Assembly: GCA_042091375.1 (NCBI GenBank)
Contig: JBELHO010000010.1
Coordinates: 22,134 to 86,133 of the forward strand
DNA length: 64,000 nucleotides
Source of the DNA: JBELHO01 sp042091375
GTDB taxonomy: Bacteria > Pseudomonadota > Gammaproteobacteria > Enterobacterales > Alteromonadaceae
Reading direction: 5' to 3'
Positions 1 to 9,096 of this stretch are shown piece after piece (position 1 is the stretch's first letter; the number at the start of each line of letters is the position of its first letter). The translations under genes were made by a program, and so were the position numbers. The notes beneath the pieces are model-generated. The model was not told the origin of the DNA. It ran no database searches and saw only the letters and a program-made list of their open reading frames with translations.

Positions 1-386
1 GTATTATATTCAGATATGTTGGTTTTTTTTGTGTTTTCCCCCGTTAATTAGTAAACGGCATATTAGATCACAAAATGAGCTAAATACCCGGTGTTTTTAA
101 CGTGTACAAAATGCCTCTTTTCAGGCAAAATACCATCACCTAATTACCCTGTTAGACAACAATTTGTTGAAGCCATTTTGTTGTAACCCATTAGTTGCAA
201 CCGCGCTTTAGCGTTATTAACACAGTGAATGCCAGAATTTGTTGAACATTGGTTATTTTTATCCAACTAATATAACCAGTATTCTTTATGTTTAAACACA
301 ATGTTGATAACAAGCACAATATAATTGATTTGTTAAAATAGATGACTTGTTAAAGGCCAAATGGCTTACCACTTGAGGAAAAACCC
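1..386. other. Intergenic region upstream of glyA
   Basis: AT-rich stretch with no credible reading frame. It should hold the glyA promoter and leader, but I see no clean sigma-70 promoter and no match I trust to a PurR or MetR site. A short GCCA/TGGC hairpin lies about 20 bases before the glyA start, next to the ribosome-binding site. The upstream neighbour is outside the window. Confidence 0.5.
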
Positions 387-1643
387 ATGTTGACTCGTGA
401 TATGAATATTGCTGATTTCGATGCTGAACTATGGCAAGCAATGGCTAATGAAACCGTTCGCCAAGAACAACACATTGAACTTATTGCATCAGAAAATTAC
501 TGCAGTGCTCGTGTGCTTGAAGCGCAAGGATCGCAACTCACCAATAAATATGCCGAAGGCTATCCCGGTAAGCGTTACTACGGTGGCTGTGAATATGTTG
601 ACGTAGCAGAAGAACTTGCTATTGAACGTGCTAAACAACTTTTTGGTGCCACCTACGCCAACGTTCAACCCCATGCTGGATCACAAGCAAATGCCGCTGT
701 ATTTCAAGCGCTTGTATCACCGGGCGGTAAAGTATTAGGAATGAGTTTGGCTCATGGTGGCCATTTAACGCACGGTTCACATGTCAATTTTTCGGGGAAA
801 TCATACCAAGCGATGCAATACGGTCTGCATCCTGAAACAGGTGATATTGACTACGAAGAACTAGAACGCCTCGCTAAAGAACATAAACCAGAAATGATCA
901 TTGGTGGTTTTTCTGCCTTTTCTGGAGTGGTTGATTGGGCACGGATGCGTAAAATTGCCGATGAAGTAGGGGCTTATTTTCTAGTAGATATGGCGCATGT
1001 GGCTGGCTTAGTTGCTGCGGGACTTTATCCAAATCCGGTTCCTCACGCCCATGTTGTGACGACTACAACTCACAAAACCTTAGCAGGACCGCGCGGAGGG
1101 TTGATTGTTTCAGCTTGTGATGATGAAGCATTGTACAAAAAATTAAATTCTGCGGTATTCCCTGGTGGTCAGGGTGGGCCATTAATGCACGTGATTGCTG
1201 CCAAAGCCGTTGCTTTTAAAGAAGCGTTGGCACCTGAATTTAAAGTTTACCAACAAAAAGTATTAGACAATGCCAAAGCCATGGTTGCTGTATTGCAACA
1301 ACGCGGTTATAAAGTGGTTTCTAATGGTACCGAAAACCACCTATTGTTACTTGACTTAATTGATAAAAATATTACTGGTAAAGATGCTGATGCGGCATTA
1401 GGTCGCGCGCACATAACCGTTAATAAAAATTCTGTTCCCAACGATCCTAGATCGCCATTTGTCACTTCTGGTTTGCGTTTAGGAACGCCAGCTATAACTC
1501 GCAGGGGTTTTGGCGTAGAAGAAACGAAAACGTTAACTGGTTGGATTTGTGATATTTTAGACGATATAGACAACGAAGATATTATTCTTTCCGTGCAAGC
1601 AAACGTAAAAGCGCTTTGCGCCCGTTTTCCTGTTTATGGTTAA
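387..1643 (+). CDS. glyA: Serine hydroxymethyltransferase
   Basis: Cytosolic PLP enzyme that interconverts serine and glycine with tetrahydrofolate, the main source of one-carbon units. The 418-residue length is that of bacterial GlyA. The N-terminal signature (ENYCS, then NKYAEGYPGKRYYGG) and the PLP lysine in the TTTTHKTLAGPRGG motif, at about K230, are intact. The ATG at 387 follows GAGGA with good spacing. The gene stands alone, ending before a strong terminator, with nrdR starting 280 bases later on the same strand, as in many Alteromonadales and Vibrionales. It needs PLP and folate; thyA at the other end of the window uses its methylene-tetrahydrofolate. Confidence 0.98.
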   Translation: MLTRDMNIADFDAELWQAMANETVRQEQHIELIASENYCSARVLEAQGSQLTNKYAEGYPGKRYYGGCEYVDVAEELAIERAKQLFGATYANVQPHAGSQANAAVFQALVSPGGKVLGMSLAHGGHLTHGSHVNFSGKSYQAMQYGLHPETGDIDYEELERLAKEHKPEMIIGGFSAFSGVVDWARMRKIADEVGAYFLVDMAHVAGLVAAGLYPNPVPHAHVVTTTTHKTLAGPRGGLIVSACDDEALYKKLNSAVFPGGQGGPLMHVIAAKAVAFKEALAPEFKVYQQKVLDNAKAMVAVLQQRGYKVVSNGTENHLLLLDLIDKNITGKDADAALGRAHITVNKNSVPNDPRSPFVTSGLRLGTPAITRRGFGVEETKTLTGWICDILDDIDNEDIILSVQANVKALCARFPVYG

Positions 1644-1784
1644 TGTATATCTGTAATTATTCAGTATGCTTGTTTGTCTTTCTAAAATAAGCATGTTGAA
1701 ATATGCCGGTTACAAAACTATCTTATCGATGGCTAATTTCTCGATACACATATAGCAAAACTATTACCTATATCGATTGCAACG

Positions 1785-1818
1785 AAAAACTCAAACAACC
1801 CGGCGTTTGAGTTTTTTT
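1785..1818 (+). terminator. Rho-independent terminator after glyA
   Basis: Perfect 12-bp stem (AAAAACTCAAAC with GTTTGAGTTTTT) around an 8-base loop, running into seven T. It lies about 140 bases past the glyA stop. The A-run on the left arm would let it work in both directions, though no gene on the minus strand ends here. Confidence 0.9.
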
Positions 1819-1927
1819 ATTGATTTTCACACTGTGCTAGTTTAGCTATGCCGACTTGTTTTGCTATTGGTTAAACAAATGCTTTAAAATAGCGCTACTT
1901 ATTATCCCTTAGTCGCTTGGAGTTTTG

Positions 1928-2413
1928 ATGTATTGCCCATTTTGCAGCGCAACAGACACTAAAGTCATCGATTCTCGTTTGGTCTCTGATGGTCATCAAA
2001 TTCGTCGTCGACGCGAGTGTGTCGCTTGTAGCGAACGGTTCACTACCTTTGAAAGTGCCGAATTGGTCATGCCGCGCATTGTCAAGCGCGATGGTTCACG
2101 AGAACCTTTTCACGAAGATAAAATGCGCAATGGTTTTTTACGGGCATTAGAAAAACGACCGGTAAGTGTTGAGCAAGTGGAATTAGCCGTCAATAAAGTG
2201 AAATCTCAAATGCGAGCCACAGGCGAGCGCGAAATTAACAGTGAATTATTGGGCAACTTGATCATGGAACAACTCAAGGCCCTAGATAAGGTTGCTTATG
2301 TTCGCTTTGCTTCTGTGTATCGATCGTTTGAGGATGTCAAAGAATTTGGCGAAGAAATTGCGCGTTTAGGCAATGAAAGTAATATTGATGATGAGCCCGT
2401 CAATAATGGCTGA
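1928..2413 (+). CDS. nrdR: Transcriptional repressor NrdR
   Basis: Represses ribonucleotide reductase operons by sensing ATP/dATP. The 161-residue protein begins MYCPFC and has the N-terminal zinc ribbon (C3, C6, C31, C34) with an Arg-rich patch, then an ATP-cone domain at about residues 49-139. A TTG lies one codon upstream, but the ATG at 1928 is at the correct spacing from CTTGGAG and gives the conserved N-terminus. It leads the riboflavin operon, the usual proteobacterial arrangement, and its end overlaps ribD by 8 bases. No nrd gene or NrdR box was noticed in the window, so its targets lie elsewhere. Confidence 0.97.
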   Translation: MYCPFCSATDTKVIDSRLVSDGHQIRRRRECVACSERFTTFESAELVMPRIVKRDGSREPFHEDKMRNGFLRALEKRPVSVEQVELAVNKVKSQMRATGEREINSELLGNLIMEQLKALDKVAYVRFASVYRSFEDVKEFGEEIARLGNESNIDDEPVNNG

Positions 2414-3533
2414 ATTCACACCTGAAGAATATCAGTACATGCTACAGGCACTAGCCTTGGCTAAACGCGGTGTATACAGCACCTCACCCAACCCAAGCGT
2501 TGGCTGTGTTATTGTCAAAGATGATAAACTGGTTGGCGAGGGTTTTCATTTAAAAGCTGGCTCACCTCATGCTGAGATCATCGCCATAAAACAAGCGGGA
2601 TCACTGTGCCATGGCGCTACGGCATTTGTTACTTTAGAACCTTGTAGTCATTTTGGCCGAACCCCACCCTGTGCAAAGGCGATTATTGAGGCAGGCATTA
2701 AGCAAGTTGTTATTGCCATGCAAGATCCCAATCCACTGGTAGCCGGTCGAGGCATTGCCATGTTGCAAAATGCCGGCATTGAGGTAAAAGTTGGCCTGTT
2801 ATCAGACGATGCACAAGCACTCAACCTTGGTTTTATTAAGTTGATGACCACTGGCTTACCTTATGTGCGTTGTAAGTTAGCGGCCAGTCTTGATGGTAAA
2901 ACAGCGATGGCCAGTGGTGAAAGTCAGTGGATCACTTCAACCGCTGCGCGAAGTGATGTGCAGAGGTTAAGAGCGCAAAGTTGTGCAGTGATAAGTGGTG
3001 CTGATTCGATCATCACAGACAATGCACGCATGACTGTGCGCTGCAGCGAGCTCAATGATCCGCTAGCAATTGACGGTATGCAAATAAGACAGCCAGTTCG
3101 CGTAGTGATCGATAGTAAAAATAGGCTAACCCCAGAGTTAGCCTTTTTCAGTCAAGACGCTGCGGTGATAATAATTAGACACACCATTGAAAACCGTCAT
3201 CTGTGGCCGCACTTCGTAGAGCAGGTCTGTTTGCCTTTTAGCGAGCACAGCCAACAAATTGATTTGACTGCTTTGCTCAAATTTTTAGCGCAACGCGGTA
3301 TCAATGATGTGTTAATTGAGTCTGGATTACATTTGGCGGGTGCCTTTATTGAACAAGATTTGGTTGATGAATTGATTGTTTATCAAGCCAGTAAATTAAT
3401 TGGTTCGCAAGGCAAGAGTTTATTGGCAATGCCGAGTATTAGCCAGTTGAGTGAAGCGAAAAACCTGACATTTAGTGATGTCACTATGGTCGGGCCTGAT
3501 ATTCGCATCGTCGCTAAATTTACTAAAACATAG
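2406..3533 (+). CDS. ribD: Bifunctional pyrimidine deaminase/reductase RibD
   Basis: Carries out the deamination and side-chain reduction steps of riboflavin synthesis. The N-terminal deaminase domain has the zinc ligands H55-A-E57 and the PCSHFGRTPPC motif (C80, C89). The reductase domain runs from about residue 150 to the end. The length is about 375 residues, as in other gammaproteobacteria. I chose the ATG at 2406, which overlaps the nrdR stop and yields a normal N-terminus; upstream in-frame ATGs at 2373, 2388 and 2391 would add an unrelated tail. No strong ribosome-binding site precedes it, so translation is probably coupled to nrdR. Confidence 0.96.
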   Translation: MAEFTPEEYQYMLQALALAKRGVYSTSPNPSVGCVIVKDDKLVGEGFHLKAGSPHAEIIAIKQAGSLCHGATAFVTLEPCSHFGRTPPCAKAIIEAGIKQVVIAMQDPNPLVAGRGIAMLQNAGIEVKVGLLSDDAQALNLGFIKLMTTGLPYVRCKLAASLDGKTAMASGESQWITSTAARSDVQRLRAQSCAVISGADSIITDNARMTVRCSELNDPLAIDGMQIRQPVRVVIDSKNRLTPELAFFSQDAAVIIIRHTIENRHLWPHFVEQVCLPFSEHSQQIDLTALLKFLAQRGINDVLIESGLHLAGAFIEQDLVDELIVYQASKLIGSQGKSLLAMPSISQLSEAKNLTFSDVTMVGPDIRIVAKFTKT

Positions 3534-3604
3534 TTAACGTCGAATGAAATGCGGCCTAGGCTGTTGCCAACAATTTTCGTTCTGATGTGTAAAATGAGAA
3601 GATA

Positions 3605-4270
3605 ATGTTTACTGGAATAATTGAAGCCATCGGCAATATTCAACAGATAGCGATTAATCAGCAGGGCGCTAGATTACATATCAATACTGGTGCACTTGAC
3701 ATGTCAGATGTGAAATTAGGCGATTCTATTGCCACCAATGGTATATGTTTAACGGTTACCCAACTCAGTGGTGAGCATTTTGCCGCAGATGTTTCTAATG
3801 AAACATTAAAACGCACAGTGTTGGCTCATTATAAACAAGGTCAGCCGGTTAACCTTGAAAAAGCCATGTTACCCACCACGCGTTTTGGCGGGCATATTGT
3901 GTCAGGTCATGTAGACGGGATCAGTGAAATTAACCGGGTTACTCATCAAGGCAACAGCACCGATTATTGGTTGTCAATGGCGCAAAGTATTGCGCCATAT
4001 ATAGCTGAAAAGGGTTCTATCACTATTGATGGGATCAGTCTGACAGTAAACAGTGTTACCGCCGACAGTTTTCGTTTAACTATTGTTCCTCACACGTCAG
4101 GACAAACTATTATGCCAACTTATCAATTGGGTACTAAGGTTAATGTTGAGGTTGATGTCATGGCGCGATATATAGAAAGATTATTACTAAAAAAAGACAA
4201 TAGCAATTACACCGCGCCAACTGGCGTCACCGAAACTTTGTTAAAACAAAGTGGCTTTTTAAAAGGTTAA
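3605..4270 (+). CDS. ribE: Riboflavin synthase alpha subunit
   Basis: Dismutates two 6,7-dimethyl-8-ribityllumazine molecules to riboflavin. The 221-residue protein shows the family start MFTGIIEAIG and two lumazine-binding barrels of about 95 residues. The MFTGIIE start and the second-half GSITIDGISLTVN echo each other, as expected for the internal duplication. It lies 71 bases after ribD and 9 bases before the ribB-like gene. Its substrate is made by lumazine synthase (RibH), whose gene is normally in this operon but is not in the window. Called ribC in E. coli. Confidence 0.97.
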   Translation: MFTGIIEAIGNIQQIAINQQGARLHINTGALDMSDVKLGDSIATNGICLTVTQLSGEHFAADVSNETLKRTVLAHYKQGQPVNLEKAMLPTTRFGGHIVSGHVDGISEINRVTHQGNSTDYWLSMAQSIAPYIAEKGSITIDGISLTVNSVTADSFRLTIVPHTSGQTIMPTYQLGTKVNVEVDVMARYIERLLLKKDNSNYTAPTGVTETLLKQSGFLKG

Positions 4271-4279
4271 TTTACCGTT

Positions 4280-5389
4280 ATGAAATTACACAGTCCAAAA
4301 GAAATCATTGAAGACATTCGCTTAGGTAAAATGGTGATCTTAATGGATGATGAAGATCGTGAAAATGAAGGCGATTTTATTATGGCAGCAGAATTAGTGA
4401 CGCCAGAAGCCATCAATTTTATGGCGACACATGGTCGTGGATTGATTTGTATGCCTATGTCGCAACAGCACTGTAAAAAATTGAATTTACCTTTGATGGT
4501 AGATAAAAACGATGCGCAATTTTCAACCAATTTCACTGTATCTATCGAAGCAGCCGAAGGAGTCACCACCGGAATTTCTGCTGCTGATAGGGCCACAACG
4601 GTTTTGGCTGCCATTGGCGCCAATGCCAATCAACACTCTATTGTCCAGCCAGGTCATATATTCCCTTTAATGGCTAAAGATGGTGGCGTGCTTAATCGCG
4701 CTGGTCACACCGAAGCCGGTGTTGATTTAGCTCGTCTTGCCGGTCTAGAACCTGCGGCCGTTATTGTTGAAATTTTAAATGAAGACGGCACCATGGCTCG
4801 CCGTGATGATTTAGAATTAATTGCTAAAAAGCACCAGCTTAAAATGGGTACTATTGCCGACCTGATTGAATATCGCAACGCGAATGAAACCACCATAGAA
4901 CGGATTTCGCAGTGTAAACTACCCACTGCATTTGGCGAATTTGATCTAACCGTTTTCAAGGATACCATCGATGGCCAAGCACATTTTGCTCTAACCAAAG
5001 GCAATATTGATGCCGAACAACCGACTTTAGTACGTGTGCATTTAGAGAATACCTTTAGAGATTTATTGTTTAGTCAGCGTGAAAGTGTGGCTAAATGGCC
5101 AATTAATCATGCCTTAGAAAAAATAGGCAAAGAAGGTGGAGTGCTAGTGTTATTAGGCAAGCATGAATCGCCACTGGAATTGATCACCCAAGTGGAAAAA
5201 TACGCCAAGCTTGATGCCGGTGAAACTGTAAATGAAATTAACCGCCATATAGGCTCGCGCAACGTTGGTGTAGGCTCACAAATACTGTCTAATTTAGGTG
5301 TCGGTAAAATGCGTTTACTGAGTTCACAAATTAAATATCACTCGCTGTCTGGTTTCGGTTTAGAAGTGGTTGAGTACATAGCCGAATAG
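4280..5389 (+). CDS. ribB: RibB fused to degenerate RibA-like domain (RibBX type)
   Basis: Residues 1 to about 200 are a full 3,4-dihydroxy-2-butanone 4-phosphate synthase, with the acidic motif DDEDRENEGDF at residues 23-33, THGRG, and the HTEAGVDL motif. Residues from about 205 to 369 have the fold signature of GTP cyclohydrolase II (LPTAFGEF at the start, GSQILSNLGVGKMRLL and GFGLEVVE at the end). However, the zinc ligands of the usual HSEC...CDC motif are replaced (the stretch reads HLENTFRDLL), and the catalytic RQEGRGIGL segment reads KHESPLELI. GTP cyclohydrolase activity is therefore unlikely. Hybrids of this kind are known in Shewanella as RibBX. Last gene of the nrdR-rib operon as seen here. 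Confidence 0.95.
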   Translation: MKLHSPKEIIEDIRLGKMVILMDDEDRENEGDFIMAAELVTPEAINFMATHGRGLICMPMSQQHCKKLNLPLMVDKNDAQFSTNFTVSIEAAEGVTTGISAADRATTVLAAIGANANQHSIVQPGHIFPLMAKDGGVLNRAGHTEAGVDLARLAGLEPAAVIVEILNEDGTMARRDDLELIAKKHQLKMGTIADLIEYRNANETTIERISQCKLPTAFGEFDLTVFKDTIDGQAHFALTKGNIDAEQPTLVRVHLENTFRDLLFSQRESVAKWPINHALEKIGKEGGVLVLLGKHESPLELITQVEKYAKLDAGETVNEINRHIGSRNVGVGSQILSNLGVGKMRLLSSQIKYHSLSGFGLEVVEYIAE

Positions 5390-5474
5390 TTAATATTGTC
5401 TTATATTGCTCTTTAGCTGATCATGGTTCACAAGGTTGACTGCGATTTTAATGATCAGTTAAGGGCGATTGAAT

Positions 5475-7037
5475 TCATTGTTGATCATTTTGCAGCTTGG
5501 GTGCTTTTCTGTGTTGAGTCGCTTGTTCAAAAGCAAAAGCGGCTGCAATTAATTTACCTTCCATTAATTTTCCTGAGAAAAAAGATAGGCCCACTGGCAA
5601 GTGATGGACATAGCCCATAGGTACAGTAATGTGTGGGTATCCGGCAATTGCCGCAGCAGAAGACGAAGAGCCTGAGTAGTTATCACCATTTATCCAATCT
5701 ATTTTCCATGCGGGACCTGTGGTTGGGGCAATAATCATATCCAGATGATATTTTTTTAATAGCAGATCTATACCTTGGTTTTGCGTTTCATTTTTGGCTT
5801 TTTTTAACGCATTTAGGTAATTTTTTTCCCGTAGATCTCCCTTGCTTTGTGCCATAGTAAACAGTTCTTGGCCAAAATAAGGCATGGTAATTGATTTGTT
5901 ATCATTATTGTATTGTATTAATTCAACAAGCGATTTAGCAATACCACGCCCTGTGTTAGCAAGGTATTGATTAATGTCATGTTTGAATTCAAACAATAAC
6001 ACCTCAAATTCAGCCTCAGGCCATTGCCCTTTGTTATCGAAATTAGTTTGCTCGACAATAATTGCACCTTGCTGTTGAAGAGTAACAACAGCCTGCGCAA
6101 ATACCTCATCTAAGCCTTGATGATAGCCCATTAAATTGCGTGCTATACCGATACGCTTGCCCTGCAAACCATTGATCTTAAGGTGGGCTAGATAGTCGAT
6201 ATTTGAGCTGACAACACTGGCATCATTGTGATCAGCTGCCACCATAGCATCTAATAAAACCACCGCATCAGTAACCGTTCTTGCCATGGCACCAGCGGTA
6301 TCTTGGCTGTGGGCTATAGGAATAATTCCATCTCTACTTATGGTACCCAATGTCGGTTTGATACCAACAATACCATTCATTGCTGCCGGACAAGTCACCG
6401 AACCGTCTGTTTCTGTTCCTATGGCTAAGGTAGCAAAATTGGCGGCTATGGCTACTGCCGAACCTGAGCTAGATCCACAAGGGCTAGTTGAAGGATCATA
6501 AGGGTTGCGTGTTTGCCCCCACAAACCACTCCAGCCACTTGATGAATGTATTGAACGAAAGTTTGCCCATTCACTGAGGTTGGTTTTACCCAGTATAATG
6601 GCACCAGCTTGTCGTAACTGCTTCACTAAAAAAGCATCATCCTTTGGAAAATGCTTTGCTAAAGCAGGAGAGCCTGCCGTGTTTGCCATCCCGTCACCGG
6701 TATCAATGTTATCTTTGAGCAATACTGGAATACCGTGTAACTTTCCAGTTAGGCCAGAGCGTTGAAAAGAATTATCAAGTTGTATTGCTTGCTGTAAAGC
6801 TTGGTCATTGAGTTGGGCAATAGCGTTAAGACTCGTGGTATTACGGTCAAATGTTTCGATGCGTTTCAGGTAAAAAGCAACAAGTTCAGCACTGGTTAGT
6901 TGACCTTGTTGCATTTGTTGATGGATTTCGCTAACCGATAATTCGCCCAAATCAGTTGCTAGCTCGCGGTTAAAGCCCTGAGCATAAAAAACCTGTAATA
7001 ATAGCCCGAAAGTGAGCACAGTAGCAAAACGTAACAT
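5475..7037 (-). CDS. Exported amidase-signature family hydrolase
   Basis: Hydrolase of the amidase signature family, 520 residues, with an N-terminal hydrophobic segment (about residues 4-20, ending YAQG) that looks like a Sec signal peptide, so probably periplasmic. The Ser-cisSer-Lys triad is present: K108 in VLLKDN, S190 in CGSSSGS and S213 in GTETDGSVTCPA. The substrate cannot be read from the sequence; these enzymes cleave diverse amides and are not the GatA subunit when exported and alone. It sits convergent to the riboflavin operon and upstream, on the same strand, of nothing obviously related. It occupies the spot where ribH/nusB would be expected. Confidence 0.9.
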   Translation of the reverse strand: MLRFATVLTFGLLLQVFYAQGFNRELATDLGELSVSEIHQQMQQGQLTSAELVAFYLKRIETFDRNTTSLNAIAQLNDQALQQAIQLDNSFQRSGLTGKLHGIPVLLKDNIDTGDGMANTAGSPALAKHFPKDDAFLVKQLRQAGAIILGKTNLSEWANFRSIHSSSGWSGLWGQTRNPYDPSTSPCGSSSGSAVAIAANFATLAIGTETDGSVTCPAAMNGIVGIKPTLGTISRDGIIPIAHSQDTAGAMARTVTDAVVLLDAMVAADHNDASVVSSNIDYLAHLKINGLQGKRIGIARNLMGYHQGLDEVFAQAVVTLQQQGAIIVEQTNFDNKGQWPEAEFEVLLFEFKHDINQYLANTGRGIAKSLVELIQYNNDNKSITMPYFGQELFTMAQSKGDLREKNYLNALKKAKNETQNQGIDLLLKKYHLDMIIAPTTGPAWKIDWINGDNYSGSSSSAAAIAGYPHITVPMGYVHHLPVGLSFFSGKLMEGKLIAAAFAFEQATQHRKAPKLQNDQQ

Positions 7038-7201
7038 AACAATAATATTCCTTTTAACGCAGTAATATTAGTTTATAGCGATAAACAGCAGTTAATGTCC
7101 AATGGCAAGTGTAAATTATCCTGGAGAATTTAGGTTTAGGTGTTTACGATCCATTACAAGCAAATCTGTTATAAGCTTTGCTCGCCTATTTCAGGTCAAT
7201 G

Positions 7202-9076
7202 TTAAAGATTGATTTTATTGGTAAATTGACTGATTGTTGCTTCGATGCCAACAGCGTCTAAGCCTAATTCACAATGAATTTCTGCTTGACTACCGTGTTT
7301 AATAAAGCTGTCAGGTAAGCCTATATTGAGTATTTTTACCGCTATGGCTTGCGCCAAGACAAATTCATTGACAGCAGAGCCAGCACCACCGGCAATAACA
7401 TTGTCTTCAATGGTTACCAGTAATTGATGTGTGTTTGCTAATTGCGCAATAAGCGATTCATCTAATGGTTTAACAAAGCGCATATCAATTAGGGTTGCAT
7501 TGAGTGTTTCGGCTACTTTTGTCGCTTCGCCTAACATAGTACCAAAGTTGAGAAGTGCTATTTTTTCGCCTTGGCGATGCGCGATAGCTTTACCGATCTC
7601 AATGGTTTCATCAATCATTGGCAACTCAACACCGGTACCACTGCCCCGAGGATATCGCACCGCCGCTGGCTGATTTAGAGCATGGCCAGTGGTTAGCATC
7701 AATTGGCACTCGCGCTCGTTGGAAGGTGTCATAATGATCAGGTTAGGAATACAACGCATAAAACTTAAATCAAAAGCACCTTGATGGGTAGGGCCATCGG
7801 CACCAACAATACCCGCGCGGTCAATAGCAAATAGCACGGGTAAGTTTTGGATCGCAATATCATGGATCAACTGATCATAGCCGCGTTGCAGAAAACTCGA
7901 GTAGATAGCAACGACCGGTTTTTGCCCTCCAATAGCCAAACCGGCGGCAAAAGTTACCGCGTGTTGTTCAGCAATTGCCACATCATAATATTGTTCAGGG
8001 AAGCGCTGACTAAATTCAACCATCCCCGAGCCTTCTCGCATTGCTGGAGTAATAGCGACAAGTTGTTGGTCTTGCTCAGCGGTTCGACATAACCAATCGC
8101 CAAAGGTCTGTGAATAGGTTGGTAAACTGGCAGCGGCTTTGGGTAAGCTGGTTTCTTGCGGGTTAAATTTAGGCACCGCGTGGTACTTTATTGGATCGAT
8201 CTCTGCGGCGTGATAACCCTTACCTTTTTTGGTCGCTATATGCAGTATTTGTGGCCCTTTTAGATTGCGCATATTGGAAATAGTGTCAACTAAACCGTTG
8301 ACATCATGACCATCAATGGGGCCTATGTAATTAAAGCCAAGTTCTTCAAAAAAAGTACTGGGCACCACCATACCTTTGAGGTGCTCTTCGGCTTTACTGG
8401 CGAGTTCTTTGATTGGTGGTATGTTTTTAAGTATGCGCTTACTACCTTCTCTGAACCCAGTGTATATACTACCAGATAACATTTTGGCAAAATGGTTGTT
8501 AAGGGCTCCAACATTTTCTGAGATAGACATTTCGTTGTCGTTTAAAATGACCAACATGTCTTTGTTGATATCACCAGCGTGATTTAAGGCTTCGAATGCC
8601 ATGCCTGCGGTCATTGCACCATCACCAATAACGGCGACAACTTTTCTATTCTCGTTTTCTTTTTCTGCTGCTGAGGCCATACCTAGCGCTGCAGAAATAG
8701 AAGTACTTGAGTGACCAACACTTAAAATATCGTACTCACTTTCTTCTCGCCAAGGAAACGGATGAAGACCATCTTTTTGTCTTATGGTATGCAATTTATC
8801 GCGTCGACCCGTCAAAATTTTGTGAGGGTATGCTTGATGTCCTACGTCCCAAATAAGGTGGTCAAATGGCGTCTGATATACATAGTGCAGGGCGACTGTT
8901 AATTCGATAGTACCTAAACCCGAAGCAAAATGGCCACTACTCTGACTCACCGATGCCAATAAATAACGACGTAACTCAGCGCTAACCTGCGGCAATTGGT
9001 CTTGCGCTATTTTGCGCAGATCTTCTGGAATATTGATCTTTGCTAGCAAAGGGTAGTCATTTAAATTTGTAGTCAT
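7202..9076 (-). CDS. dxs: 1-deoxy-D-xylulose-5-phosphate synthase
   Basis: First enzyme of the MEP isoprenoid pathway; condenses pyruvate and glyceraldehyde 3-phosphate using thiamine diphosphate and Mg. The 624-residue length is normal. The thiamine-diphosphate motif (VIGDGAMTAGMAFEALN then NDNEMSIS), the N-terminal DVGHQAYPHKILTGR and the catalytic AEQHAVTFAAG region are all seen. It follows ispA by about 20 bases on the minus strand, so xseB-ispA-dxs form one operon as in E. coli and Shewanella. Thiamine is needed both as cofactor here and as a product pathway of thiI nearby. Confidence 0.98.
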   Translation of the reverse strand: MTTNLNDYPLLAKINIPEDLRKIAQDQLPQVSAELRRYLLASVSQSSGHFASGLGTIELTVALHYVYQTPFDHLIWDVGHQAYPHKILTGRRDKLHTIRQKDGLHPFPWREESEYDILSVGHSSTSISAALGMASAAEKENENRKVVAVIGDGAMTAGMAFEALNHAGDINKDMLVILNDNEMSISENVGALNNHFAKMLSGSIYTGFREGSKRILKNIPPIKELASKAEEHLKGMVVPSTFFEELGFNYIGPIDGHDVNGLVDTISNMRNLKGPQILHIATKKGKGYHAAEIDPIKYHAVPKFNPQETSLPKAAASLPTYSQTFGDWLCRTAEQDQQLVAITPAMREGSGMVEFSQRFPEQYYDVAIAEQHAVTFAAGLAIGGQKPVVAIYSSFLQRGYDQLIHDIAIQNLPVLFAIDRAGIVGADGPTHQGAFDLSFMRCIPNLIIMTPSNERECQLMLTTGHALNQPAAVRYPRGSGTGVELPMIDETIEIGKAIAHRQGEKIALLNFGTMLGEATKVAETLNATLIDMRFVKPLDESLIAQLANTHQLLVTIEDNVIAGGAGSAVNEFVLAQAIAVKILNIGLPDSFIKHGSQAEIHCELGLDAVGIEATISQFTNKINL

Positions 9077-9096
9077 AAGGGTTGTTTAGTATCTGA

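Noticed and set aside
4280..5389. Calling the gene a working bifunctional RibBA
   Set aside because: The zinc ligands and catalytic segment of the cyclohydrolase half are absent.
5423..5620. 65-codon plus-strand frame after ribBX as a small gene or remnant ribH
   Set aside because: It overlaps the amidase 3' end on the other strand, has no lumazine synthase motif and no ribosome-binding site.
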